Below, piece after piece: positions 1 to 5,566 of a stretch of DNA of 5,566 bases. Under the pieces are notes generated by a model that searched no databases, was not told where the DNA came from, and saw nothing but the letters and a program-made list of their open reading frames with translations. The DNA is from Propionibacteriales bacterium (GTDB lineage: Bacteria > Actinomycetota > Actinomycetes > Propionibacteriales > Propionibacteriaceae), in contig JADGPB010000189.1 in assembly GCA_017882655.1 (NCBI GenBank), positions 1 to 5,566 of the forward strand. The letters are read 5' to 3'. The translations under genes and the position numbers were made by a program. The first letter of the stretch is position 1; the number at the start of each line of letters is the position of its first letter.

Positions 1-93
1 AGCACCTATGCCCCTCGGCGAGAGCACCTGTGCCCCTCCGCGAGAGCACCTATACCCCTCCGCGCGAGCACCTATCCCGCGTCGGGCAGCGAG
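1..93 (+). repeat. 22-bp tandem repeat array 1
   Basis: Three units of exactly 22 bp begin at 1, 23 and 45, each opening with AGCACCT(A/G)T. They continue with a C-rich block and end in (C/G)GCGAG or a close variant. A fourth, degenerate and slightly longer unit begins at 67 (AGCACCTATCCCGCG) and ends in GCGAG near 93. The array starts at the first base of the window, so it may continue to the left. Because 22 is not a multiple of three, reading frames shift at every unit, which argues that the array is not coding. The minus strand reads as AGGTGCTCTC-type units, the same family as the array at 283-370. What the units bind or encode is unknown. Confidence 0.85.
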
Positions 94-282
94 AGCTGGC
101 ATCGAAGAGTCAGGATCAGCCCCAACACGCCGTACGTACCTGGCGTGTCGTGACTCCTCGAGGAGACGGAGGGACCCGGGAGGGACGTTCGGCGCGTCCC
201 GGGAAGCACCAGCCATCGCCCGCCCCCTGCCAAGACAACGACCACCACGGTACGTACGAGCCGCCCAGCTCAAGCCAAAGCG
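94..282. other. Non-coding spacer with nested inverted repeats
   Basis: This stretch separates the two repeat arrays and I see no credible gene in it. It holds an imperfect stem at 102-112/151-161 (TCGAAGAGTCA with TGACTCCTCGA, one mismatch). Inside that lies a perfect 7-bp stem, 125-131/142-148 (ACACGCC with GGCGTGT), whose loop contains GTACGTAC. A further pair of mutually exclusive stems follows: 175-181/197-203 (CCCGGGA with TCCCGGG) and 182-187/195-200 (GGGACG with CGTCCC). A second GTACGTAC is at 250-257. There is no T-run after the hairpins and no clear promoter. It could be a structured RNA, a protein-binding region or a relic of a repeated element; the sequence alone does not decide. 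Confidence 0.55.
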
Positions 283-370
283 GTACAGGTGCTCTCCCCG
301 AGCAGTACAGGTCCTCTCCCCGAGCAGTACAGGTCCTCTCCCCGAGCAGTACAGGTGCTCTCGCGGGCTC
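283..370 (+). repeat. 22-bp tandem repeat array 2, inverted to array 1
   Basis: Four head-to-tail 22-bp units begin at 283, 305, 327 and 349. Each starts GTACAGGT(G/C)CTCTC, and the first three continue CCCGAGCA. The second and third units are identical, and the fourth diverges at its end (CGCGGGCTC). Reverse-complemented, the units align with array 1: the 12-mer ACAGGTGCTCTC at 285-296 is found exactly on the minus strand at 20-31, and a whole unit matches at 17 of 22 positions. The array ends 11 bp beyond the stop codon of the minus-strand tetR-type gene, so a readthrough transcript of that gene would pass through both arrays. Confidence 0.9.
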
Positions 371-381
371 TTCAGGAGCGG

Positions 382-999
382 CTACCGGGGCTCGGCACCC
401 GCCGCACCTTCTGGTGCGGTGATACCCAGCCCGGACACGACGCCCGGGATGACCAGGCGTCGGAAGGCAACGTCCATCTCGTGCGGGGTGTGGGGCTCGC
501 GCTCGTCGAGCCAGCGGCTCAGCAGTGCCATGTATGCGCCCACCACACCGTCCACGACGAGGTCTAGGGGGACGGTCGCGCCCGGTCCGACGCGCGGGAC
601 GAGGTCGTCGCGCACGAGGTCGGCGAGGACCAGCCGGATCCGCTCGTACACGATGGCGCCGCCGCCACGACCCAGAAGGGCGCGCAGAAGCTCCTGCTGC
701 TCATGGGCGTGCTCGAACATCATCCGGCTGAACCCGAACAGCCGACGACCGCCCTTCACCTGGCTTCCGGCGCGGAGGAAGCCGGCAAGGTCGTCGATGC
801 TGGCGTAGAGCACCTCGCGCTTGTCGGTGAAGTGCGTGTAGAAGGTCGACCTGCCGACATCGGCCTTCGTGATGATGTCGGCGACGGTGACGGCTTCGTA
901 CCCCTTCTCGATCATGAGTTCGATGAGCGCGCGATGGATGGCGTCGCGCGTGCGACGCACCCTCCGGTCGGTGCGCGGGTCGTGTTCGCGAGTGATCAT
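382..999 (-). CDS. TetR/AcrR-family transcriptional regulator
   Basis: This encodes a 205-aa protein, the usual length for one-component TetR repressors that bind DNA as dimers and release it on ligand binding. Residues about 14-60 form the N-terminal DNA-binding domain: a first helix rich in arginine, then VTVADIITKADVGRSTFYTHF at 37-57, the classic helix-turn-helix with the recognition helix around 48-54. The C-terminal two-thirds is the ligand and dimerisation part, with a YMALLSRWLDE segment resembling TetR C-terminal domains of drug-efflux regulators. The ATG at 997-999 is preceded by AGGAA (1008-1012, 8-nt spacing) on the minus strand, which supports this start. It is divergent from the ABC operon with 101 bp between them, so it probably represses that operon and itself. 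The ligand is unknown. Confidence 0.93.
   Translation of the reverse strand: MITREHDPRTDRRVRRTRDAIHRALIELMIEKGYEAVTVADIITKADVGRSTFYTHFTDKREVLYASIDDLAGFLRAGSQVKGGRRLFGFSRMMFEHAHEQQELLRALLGRGGGAIVYERIRLVLADLVRDDLVPRVGPGATVPLDLVVDGVVGAYMALLSRWLDEREPHTPHEMDVAFRRLVIPGVVSGLGITAPEGAAGAEPR
400..421. other. Stable hairpin in the 3' end of the tetR-type gene
   Basis: CCGCACC (402-408) and GGTGCGG (413-419) form a perfect 7-bp stem with a TTCT tetraloop. It can be extended by one wobble and one C-G pair at 400-421. It lies within the last dozen codons of the TetR-family gene, not after it. No T-run follows on either strand. It may slow or end transcription from either side, or be an accident of the alanine/glycine-rich C-terminus. 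Confidence 0.4.
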
Positions 1000-1064
1000 C
1001 GGCCTCGTTCCTGGTCAGTTCATCTCGGCGTGTCCGGTTCTGCACAGCAGCAGTGCCTGCCGGA

Positions 1065-1094
1065 TTGACCTCTTCAGAATACTGGACCCACTAT
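1065..1094 (+). promoter_or_regulatory. Probable promoter of the ABC operon, leaderless transcript
   Basis: TTGACC (1065-1070) resembles a -35 box. CACTAT (1089-1094), 18 bp downstream, resembles a -10 box. A start site about 7 nt after the -10 falls on the A of the ATG at 1101, and no Shine-Dalgarno sequence precedes that ATG. Together these suggest a leaderless mRNA, which is common in Actinobacteria. The -10 match is only partial, so the call rests on the joint geometry. Confidence 0.45.
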
Positions 1095-1105
1095 CCATTC
1101 ATGAA
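1076..1105 (-). promoter_or_regulatory. Possible promoter of the tetR-type gene
   Basis: On the minus strand TATTCT (1076-1081) could be a -10 box with TTCATG (1100-1105) 18 bp upstream as a poor -35 box. This would overlap the divergent promoter and the operator-like palindromes, and give an untranslated leader of about 70 nt. The -35 match is weak, so this is a candidate only. Confidence 0.22.
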
Positions 1106-1117
1106 CATAGTGTCCAG
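1082..1117. promoter_or_regulatory. Operator-like inverted repeats, probable TetR binding site
   Basis: CACTAT (1089-1094) is repeated in inverted form as ATAGTG (1107-1112), and CTGGA (1082-1086) as TCCAG (1113-1117). Together they make an imperfect 36-bp palindrome. It can also be read as two 15-bp half-palindromes of the type TGRAC-N5-TCCA: 1083-1097, and 1102-1116 (TGAACATAGTGTCCA, one mismatch between arms). The left copy covers the proposed -10 and the right copy lies across the ABC start codon, a good place for repression. That the divergent TetR-family protein binds here is inferred from position. Confidence 0.55.
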
Positions 1118-1814
1118 CAACTCAGCCCTCGCCATCGATGTCCGGGGCGTCTCGAAGGTGTACCCCACCCCCAGCGGCGACTTCCCGGCCCTGCAGGGCG
1201 TCGACCTGACCGTACGTGCGGGTGAGTTCGTGGCGGTCGTCGGCCGCTCCGGCAGCGGCAAGACGACGCTGCTGAACCTTCTCGCCGGCATCGACAGGCC
1301 TACCTCGGGTGAGGTGTGGGTCGCTGGTACGGCCGTGCAGACCCTCGGCGAGTCCCGCCTCGCCGCGTGGCGCGGCCGCTCCGTGGGTCTGGTCTTCCAG
1401 TTCTTCCAGCTCCTCCCGACCCTGACGGTGGCAGAGAACGTCATGCTGCCGATGGACTTCTGCGGCGTCTGGGGCGTACGCGAACGCCGCCCCGCCGCCC
1501 TGGCCCTGCTCGAGCAGGTCGGGATCGTCGAGCAGGCCGACAAGCTGCCTGCAGCGCTCTCCGGCGGGCAGCAACAGAGGGCGGCGATCGCTCGCGCCTT
1601 GGCCACTGATCCTCCCGTGGTGCTGGCCGACGAGCCGACCGGCAACCTCGACTCGGCTACCGCCGATGCCATCCTCGAGCTCTTCAGCGGCCTGGCCAGC
1701 GCGGGCAAGGCGGTGGCTATGGTGACGCACGAGAGAGACCTGTCCGGCCGCGCGCACCGTACGGTCACGCTCGCCGACGGCCGGGTCGCCAGCGACGTGG
1801 CGGCGTCGCTGTGA
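1101..1814 (+). CDS. ABC transporter ATP-binding protein, MacB/LolD type
   Basis: This encodes a 237-aa cytoplasmic ATPase that would power the permease encoded next to it. All ABC motifs are present in order: Walker A GRSGSGKTT at 48-56, Q-loop glutamine at 100, signature LSGGQ at 153-157, Walker B VVLADE at 173-178 with catalytic Glu178, D-loop NLDS at 182-185 and switch His210. The length, the LLAGIDRPTSGEV stretch and the DEPTGNLDS segment are typical of the LolD/MacB/FtsE-like family, which pairs with FtsX-type permeases. I chose the ATG at 1101 over an in-frame GTG at 1053. The 1053 start has no ribosome binding site, would add 16 residues outside the fold, and lies upstream of the probable promoter. 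The gene ends in a GTGA overlap with the permease gene. Substrate unknown. Confidence 0.93.
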   Translation: MNIVSSNSALAIDVRGVSKVYPTPSGDFPALQGVDLTVRAGEFVAVVGRSGSGKTTLLNLLAGIDRPTSGEVWVAGTAVQTLGESRLAAWRGRSVGLVFQFFQLLPTLTVAENVMLPMDFCGVWGVRERRPAALALLEQVGIVEQADKLPAALSGGQQQRAAIARALATDPPVVLADEPTGNLDSATADAILELFSGLASAGKAVAMVTHERDLSGRAHRTVTLADGRVASDVAASL

Positions 1815-4195
1815 TCCGGCCGCGCACGAGGAAGATGCTCCGGGACTTCTGGGAGGCTCGCGGCCGGGTCGGCCTCATGGTGACCGCGATCGCGGTCGCA
1901 CTGGTCGGGGTCGGTGCGCTGCTGGTCGCGCGAGCGGTCATCACACGCGAGGCGGCCGCCGCGTACACCTCCACCAACCCGGCGGCCGCGACCCTGGACG
2001 TCGACGGCGGAGTGGATGCGACCTTGCTCGCACAGGTACGGACGCGACCGGGGGTCATCGACGCCGCCGCCCGTCAGACCATCGCCACCCGAGCCCTCGT
2101 CAACGGCCAGTGGCGGCGCATGCTGCTATTCGTCGTGGCGCCGGACGACCCGATGAGCGTCGCCCGCTTCACCGTCCAGTCCGGTACGTGGCCGACATCG
2201 GACGACGCGCTCCTCCTCGAACGCTCCTCGGGCACCGTTCTGAATGCAGTCCCGGGAGGTACGGTCCAGATTGCAGGGCCGAACGGACCCGTGACGGCGA
2301 TCACGGTCGCCGGACTCGCCTACGACCCGGCGCTGGCGCCCGCCACCCAGGAACGCACCGGCTACGGCTACCTGACCCCGTCGGCCGCGCAGAGGTTGGG
2401 GTTCTCCCCCATGGCCGACGAGTTGAAGATCGTCACGGCCCGCGACCCGTCCTCGGTCGACTCGGTGGCCTCGGACGTCGCGGCCTGGCTCACGACCACC
2501 GGCCACACGGTCCACCAGGTGCAGGCACCGCCGTACCAGCATCCCCACCAGAATCAGACCAACGCGATCACCGGTCTGTTCCTCGCGTTCGCACTCGCGG
2601 CGCTGCTGCTTGCCGCCGTCCTCGTCGCGGCCACGCTCGGCGGCATGCTTTCCGCCCAGACCCGACAGATCGGCATCATGAAGTCCGTCGGCGCCACCAC
2701 CGGGCAGCTGCTGCGGATGTACCTCAGCGCGACGGTCGTGATCGCGGCAGCCTCCACCGCAGTCTCCATCGGGCCCGCGGTGCTCGCCGGGTACGGTCTC
2801 GTCGGGCTCGTGGCCGGCCTGCTGAACATCGACATCACCAGCCTGGCTCTGCCTTGGTGGGTGTTCGCGGTCCTCGTCGCTGCCGGCATCGGGATCCCGG
2901 TGCTGGTCGCGCTGGGTCCAATCCTGCGCGCAGCCCGGGTCAGCGTCCGCACGGCGTTGGACGACCACGGCCTCGACGCCGCCACCGGCGCGCGTCCTAT
3001 CGATCAATGGCTGGCTCGACTGCGTGGCAGCCGTACGCTCATGCTCACCCTCCGCAACCTCACTCGACGGCTCGGCCGGCTGGCGCTCACGGTGACGCTG
3101 CTGGCGGCGGGCGGAGGACTGTTCACCGCGAGCCTCAACGCATCGTCCGCCTGGCAGGTATGGGTCGACAACGGGCTGGCGCGCCGCACGTACGACGCGG
3201 AGATCCAGCTGAGCGCGCCGGCTCCCGCTGGGGCCGTGCTCGAGGCAGTCCGTGGCACGCGCGGCGTCACGAGCGCGGAGATGGTCACGACCTTGGCTGC
3301 CACCCCCGCCGACGCATCCGGTCAGATCGAGGTGCAGCGCACCTATCCCGACGGCGGCCACGGCCGCTTCAGCCTGGTAGGTCTGCCAGCCGACACAGGA
3401 ATGCTCCACCTCGAGGTGCTCCAGGGACGATGGCTGCTGCCGGGCGACTCGGATGGCGTGGTGCTCAACCAGGGCGCGGCCACCCGGCTGGGCACGCCGC
3501 GCATCGGCGACACAGTTCACCTGGCGGTCGCGGGACGGGTCGGCACGTGGAAGGTCCTGGGATTCGTCGCGGAAGTGGGCGGCCCGGCCACCGCCTACAC
3601 AGTGCCCGAGGCCCTAGCCCCGTACGTAGGCGTCGGGAGACTCACGGGCATCCGCGTCGCGGTGGACAAGGAGGATCCCGGCGCTGCCATCGCCCGTGTC
3701 GAGGCCTCCGTGGCGGGGACCGGAGCCATCGTGGCGAGCACCACGCCCACCAGCGAGCTGCGCACCGCCATCGACCAGCACGTGGTGATCTTCATCTACA
3801 CCCTGACCGCGCTCGCCGTGCTGATGGGGATCGTCGGGCTCCTCGGGCTGGCCTCGTCCATGAGCATCACGGTCGTGGAGCGACGAGGCGAGTACGGGAT
3901 CATGCAGGCCATCGGCGCCACCCCCGGCACCGTCCGCCGACTCATCCTCGCCGAGGGAGTCCTCAGCGGTTTCCTCGGGGCCATCGCCGGGGTGCTGATC
4001 GGCCTACCGCTCTCGATCGTGGTCGGCGACTTTCTCGGCCGGATCTCGTTCGGCCTCCCGCTGCCGTTCGAGGTCTCCGTCGGAGGCGTTCTGCTGTGGC
4101 TCGGACTCGTGGTCGCGGGCGCCGTGGCGGCCACCCTCACGGCGGCCTACCGAGCAGGTCGCCTCACCGTGCGAGAGACGCTCGCCTACCAGTGA
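1811..4195 (+). CDS. FtsX/MacB-like ABC transporter permease, two-module
   Basis: This encodes a 794-aa membrane protein. One TM helix lies near the N-terminus (about 19-44), followed by an extracytoplasmic MacB-like core domain (about 45-250) and three TM helices (about 252-280, 307-336, 348-373). A second module repeats the plan: TM at about 424-443, an outer domain, then TMs at about 658-685, 716-745 and 757-780. The cytoplasmic ends after TM2 and TM6 carry the matching motifs TRQIGIMKSVGATTGQ and RRGEYGIMQAIGATPG, the FtsX-family contact to the ATPase. The duplicated 8-TM architecture is usual for actinobacterial members. The GTG start overlaps the ATPase stop (GTGA), implying translational coupling; an ATG at codon 9 is a less likely alternative. 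Such proteins export or extract hydrophobic or peptide substrates, or transmit force. Which applies here is not visible. Confidence 0.92.
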   Translation: MIRPRTRKMLRDFWEARGRVGLMVTAIAVALVGVGALLVARAVITREAAAAYTSTNPAAATLDVDGGVDATLLAQVRTRPGVIDAAARQTIATRALVNGQWRRMLLFVVAPDDPMSVARFTVQSGTWPTSDDALLLERSSGTVLNAVPGGTVQIAGPNGPVTAITVAGLAYDPALAPATQERTGYGYLTPSAAQRLGFSPMADELKIVTARDPSSVDSVASDVAAWLTTTGHTVHQVQAPPYQHPHQNQTNAITGLFLAFALAALLLAAVLVAATLGGMLSAQTRQIGIMKSVGATTGQLLRMYLSATVVIAAASTAVSIGPAVLAGYGLVGLVAGLLNIDITSLALPWWVFAVLVAAGIGIPVLVALGPILRAARVSVRTALDDHGLDAATGARPIDQWLARLRGSRTLMLTLRNLTRRLGRLALTVTLLAAGGGLFTASLNASSAWQVWVDNGLARRTYDAEIQLSAPAPAGAVLEAVRGTRGVTSAEMVTTLAATPADASGQIEVQRTYPDGGHGRFSLVGLPADTGMLHLEVLQGRWLLPGDSDGVVLNQGAATRLGTPRIGDTVHLAVAGRVGTWKVLGFVAEVGGPATAYTVPEALAPYVGVGRLTGIRVAVDKEDPGAAIARVEASVAGTGAIVASTTPTSELRTAIDQHVVIFIYTLTALAVLMGIVGLLGLASSMSITVVERRGEYGIMQAIGATPGTVRRLILAEGVLSGFLGAIAGVLIGLPLSIVVGDFLGRISFGLPLPFEVSVGGVLLWLGLVVAGAVAATLTAAYRAGRLTVRETLAYQ

Positions 4196-4251
4196 GTCAT
4201 CCCCGCCCATGCCTCGAAACCTCGCGAACCCGAATGAAAGGAACATCCACG

Positions 4252-4368
4252 ATGACCCGTACAACTCGCATCCTGCTGAAAGTGCTCGCCGCGGTCGCTG
4301 TCGTCGCCGCCGCCGGCCTCGCTCTGCACTTCCTCGTCCGAGGCCTGATCGCCATGCACGGGGGCTAG
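4252..4368 (+). CDS. Small single-TM membrane protein (38 aa)
   Basis: This encodes a 38-aa peptide beginning MTRTTRILLKVLAAVAVVAA. It has a short basic N-terminus (Arg3, Arg6, Lys10), one hydrophobic helix at about 7-28 and a tail with Arg30 and His36. The charge distribution favours the N-terminus inside. AAAGGA (4237-4242) lies 9 nt upstream of the ATG, a better ribosome site than any other in the operon; an in-frame ATG at 4234 overlaps that site and is unlikely. It begins 56 nt after the permease stop and ends just before the terminator hairpin, so it is probably the last gene of the ABC operon. I do not recognise a family. It may be a small subunit or modulator of the permease, or an uncleaved signal-like peptide. 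Confidence 0.7.
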   Translation: MTRTTRILLKVLAAVAVVAAAGLALHFLVRGLIAMHGG

Positions 4369-4381
4369 TGGACCCGCAGGT

Positions 4382-4417
4382 CGACGGGTGGCTCGGCGCA
4401 CTGCGAGCCACCCGTCG
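4382..4417. terminator. Bidirectional hairpin terminator between convergent genes
   Basis: CGACGGGTGGCTCG (4382-4395) and CGAGCCACCCGTCG (4404-4417) form a perfect 14-bp stem with the 8-nt loop GCGCACTG. CCCGC (4373-4377) and GCGGG (4417-4421) could add a flanking stem after a small bulge. The hairpin starts 13 nt after the stop of the 38-aa gene and ends 6 nt before the stop of the opposing MFS gene, so it can serve both. There is no U-tract on either strand, a form often seen in high-GC Actinobacteria. Confidence 0.8.
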
Positions 4418-4423
4418 CGGGGA

Positions 4424-5566
4424 TCAGTGCAGCCCTGCCACCGATCCTCCTACCACGTCGCTCTCTTCCTCGTCCTCGTTGTCGTCGAGCTCCTCCATCG
4501 TGTGGCCACCGGCCTCGATGGCCGTGACCTCGACGAGGTCGTCCCGCAGGCTGTGCTTGCGGGCATCGGCCTTGAGCTGCGCCGATGCCGACTTGCCGGA
4601 GAGTACGACCTTCGGCATGAACAGCAGTACGACGAGACCCATCGCGCAGACGATGGCGCCGACCAGGAAGACCAGGTCCATCGACTGGGAGAAACCGACC
4701 TTGAACGGGTGTGCTAGCCGCGGGTCCAGCTTGCTGATGATCGACGAGTCGCTCGACACCGCGCTCAGCGCGCTCGTATCACCGGTTGTCAGGGCCTTGA
4801 CGAAGGTCGCGTTGACCGGGTTGGAGAGCACGTTGGGATCACGGACGGCAGCCTGGAAGTCGGGGGTCTTCGCCGCGTTGACGAACGCTGTCTTGATGTT
4901 GTCGCCGAGGGTGTTGAACAGCAACGACAGGAAGACCGCGACACCGAGCGTGCCACCCATCTGACGGAAGAACGTGGCCGAGCTCGTCGCCATGCCGATG
5001 TCACGCGGAGCCACAGCCGACTGCACTGCCAGCGTCAGAGGCTGCATGGTGTTGCCGAGGCCCAGGCCGAAGATGGCCATGAGCGTGATCAGCTGCCACC
5101 AGGGCGTGTCCGCGCCGATCCTCGAGAGGAACAGCATCGCCACCATCATGAGGCCGACGCCGATGATCGGGAAGATCCGTAAGTGACCTGTACGGGAGAT
5201 CACCTGGCCAGACACGATCGAGGCGATCATCATGCCGAGGACCAGCGGCAGCAGCTGGACGCCCGACATGGTCGGGGTCGAGCCGTGGACGATCTGCAGG
5301 TACTGCGGGATCGTGATCATGCCGCCGAACATGCCCGCACCGATGACGAAGCCACCGGACAGCGAGATGACGATGATGCGGTTCTTGAAGATCTTCAGCG
5401 GGATGAGCGCACTGTCACCCGCGCGACGCTCGACCCAGATGAAGGCTGCGAGACCGGCCACGCCGATGACGTACGCGAGGATCGAGTTGGTGGACGTCCA
5501 GCCCCACGTACGGCCCTGCTCCGCGACGAGGAGCAGCGGTACGACGCCGATGACCAGCGTCGCGGC
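4424..5566 (-). CDS. DHA2 (EmrB/QacA-like) MFS drug exporter, C-terminal part
   Basis: This is a 5'-truncated gene. The frame stays open to the window edge, so the 380 residues seen are the C-terminal part of a longer, probably 14-TM, proton-driven multidrug exporter of the inner membrane. Residue 1 here is the codon at 5564-5566. The segment IPQYLQIVHGSTPTMSG followed by LLP, near residues 87-107, matches the conserved YLQ-G-SP-AG-LLP pattern of DHA2 transporters. PRDIGMATSSATFFRQMGG near 187-205 is the second family hallmark. Outside residues of about 222-295 make a long, polar extracytoplasmic loop before the last TM (about 296-317), a feature seen in actinobacterial members. A 63-residue cytoplasmic tail follows, with a strong acidic cluster at 358-370. 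The GTG at 5459-5461 is an internal valine, not a start. It is convergent with the ABC operon and its promoter is outside the window. Substrate unknown. Confidence 0.9.
   Translation of the reverse strand, partial: AATLVIGVVPLLLVAEQGRTWGWTSTNSILAYVIGVAGLAAFIWVERRAGDSALIPLKIFKNRIIVISLSGGFVIGAGMFGGMITIPQYLQIVHGSTPTMSGVQLLPLVLGMMIASIVSGQVISRTGHLRIFPIIGVGLMMVAMLFLSRIGADTPWWQLITLMAIFGLGLGNTMQPLTLAVQSAVAPRDIGMATSSATFFRQMGGTLGVAVFLSLLFNTLGDNIKTAFVNAAKTPDFQAAVRDPNVLSNPVNATFVKALTTGDTSALSAVSSDSSIISKLDPRLAHPFKVGFSQSMDLVFLVGAIVCAMGLVVLLFMPKVVLSGKSASAQLKADARKHSLRDDLVEVTAIEAGGHTMEELDDNEDEEESDVVGGSVAGLH

Noticed and set aside
204..225. An extra degenerate repeat unit (AGCACC at 205-210) in the spacer
   Set aside because: Only the first six bases agree with the array unit and the rest diverges, so it may be chance.
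1..370. CRISPR array
   Set aside because: The units are directly adjacent with no unique spacers, the period is only 22 bp, and no cas genes are present.
1..370. Iteron-type plasmid replication origin or partition centromere
   Set aside because: The unit length fits, but there is no AT-rich region, no DnaA-like box that I can see, and no rep or par gene. It is kept only as an analogy.
8..808. Long plus-strand open frames (8-808, 30-422, 289-567) running across the repeat arrays and antisense to the tetR-type gene
   Set aside because: All three frames are open across the 22-bp repeats because the repeats lack stop codons, giving artefactual 22-residue peptide repeats. The remainder is the antisense of a clear TetR gene, and the arginine/proline/serine-rich composition is typical of a shadow frame.
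1053..1100. Upstream GTG start for the ABC ATPase (253 aa)
   Set aside because: No ribosome binding site precedes it, the added residues match no family feature, and the best -35/-10 pair lies inside this extension.
4196..4251. A separate promoter or terminator between the permease and the 38-aa gene
   Set aside because: No convincing -35/-10 pair or hairpin is visible in these 56 nt, so cotranscription with the operon is simpler.
2110..4368. Very long alternative frames over the permease (752 aa on plus, 464 aa on minus)
   Set aside because: They are shadows of a high-GC gene. Their composition is rich in Arg, Gly, Pro and His with no domain or membrane pattern, whereas the 794-aa frame has coherent FtsX architecture. 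The tail of the 752-aa frame only captures the genuine 38-aa ORF.
5459..5461. Start of the MFS gene at 5461
   Set aside because: The codon is GTG within an open frame that continues 35 codons to the window edge with transmembrane-like sequence, so it is an internal valine.

Overview
The window looks like a piece of a high-GC actinobacterial chromosome. G+C is high throughout and third codon positions are strongly G/C. The ABC permease has a GTG start, the probable ABC promoter has no leader, and the proteins are typical actinobacterial types (two-module FtsX/MacB-like permease, 14-TM DHA2 exporter). A Propionibacteriales/Nocardioides-like host is my guess from style only; no marker gene is present to prove it.

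Layout. (1) Positions 1-381 hold no credible gene. They carry two tandem arrays of about four 22-bp units each (1-93 and 283-370). The arrays belong to one repeat family but lie in opposite orientations. The roughly 190-bp spacer between them has several nested inverted repeats. (2) A TetR-family regulator is on the minus strand (382-999). (3) A 101-bp divergent intergenic region holds a probable promoter and operator-like inverted repeats. (4) A plus-strand operon follows: a MacB/LolD-type ABC ATPase (1101-1814), an 8-TM FtsX-like permease of 794 aa (1811-4195, 4-bp GTGA overlap), and a 38-aa single-TM protein (4252-4368) with its own good ribosome binding site. (5) A perfect 14-bp-stem hairpin (4382-4417) lies between convergent genes and probably terminates both. 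(6) The C-terminal 380 residues of a DHA2/EmrB-like MFS drug exporter are on the minus strand (4424 to the window edge).

How they work together. The likely unit is a TetR-controlled ABC export or extracytoplasmic 'mechanotransmission' system. The regulator would bind between itself and the ATPase gene and be relieved by a small ligand, and the ATPase would drive the large permease. The 38-aa membrane protein is a candidate accessory subunit. The substrate cannot be read from the sequence. The MFS exporter is a separate, convergent unit.

The two items most worth a second look are the inverted pair of 22-bp repeat arrays with the structured spacer, and the 38-aa membrane protein that ends the ABC operon.
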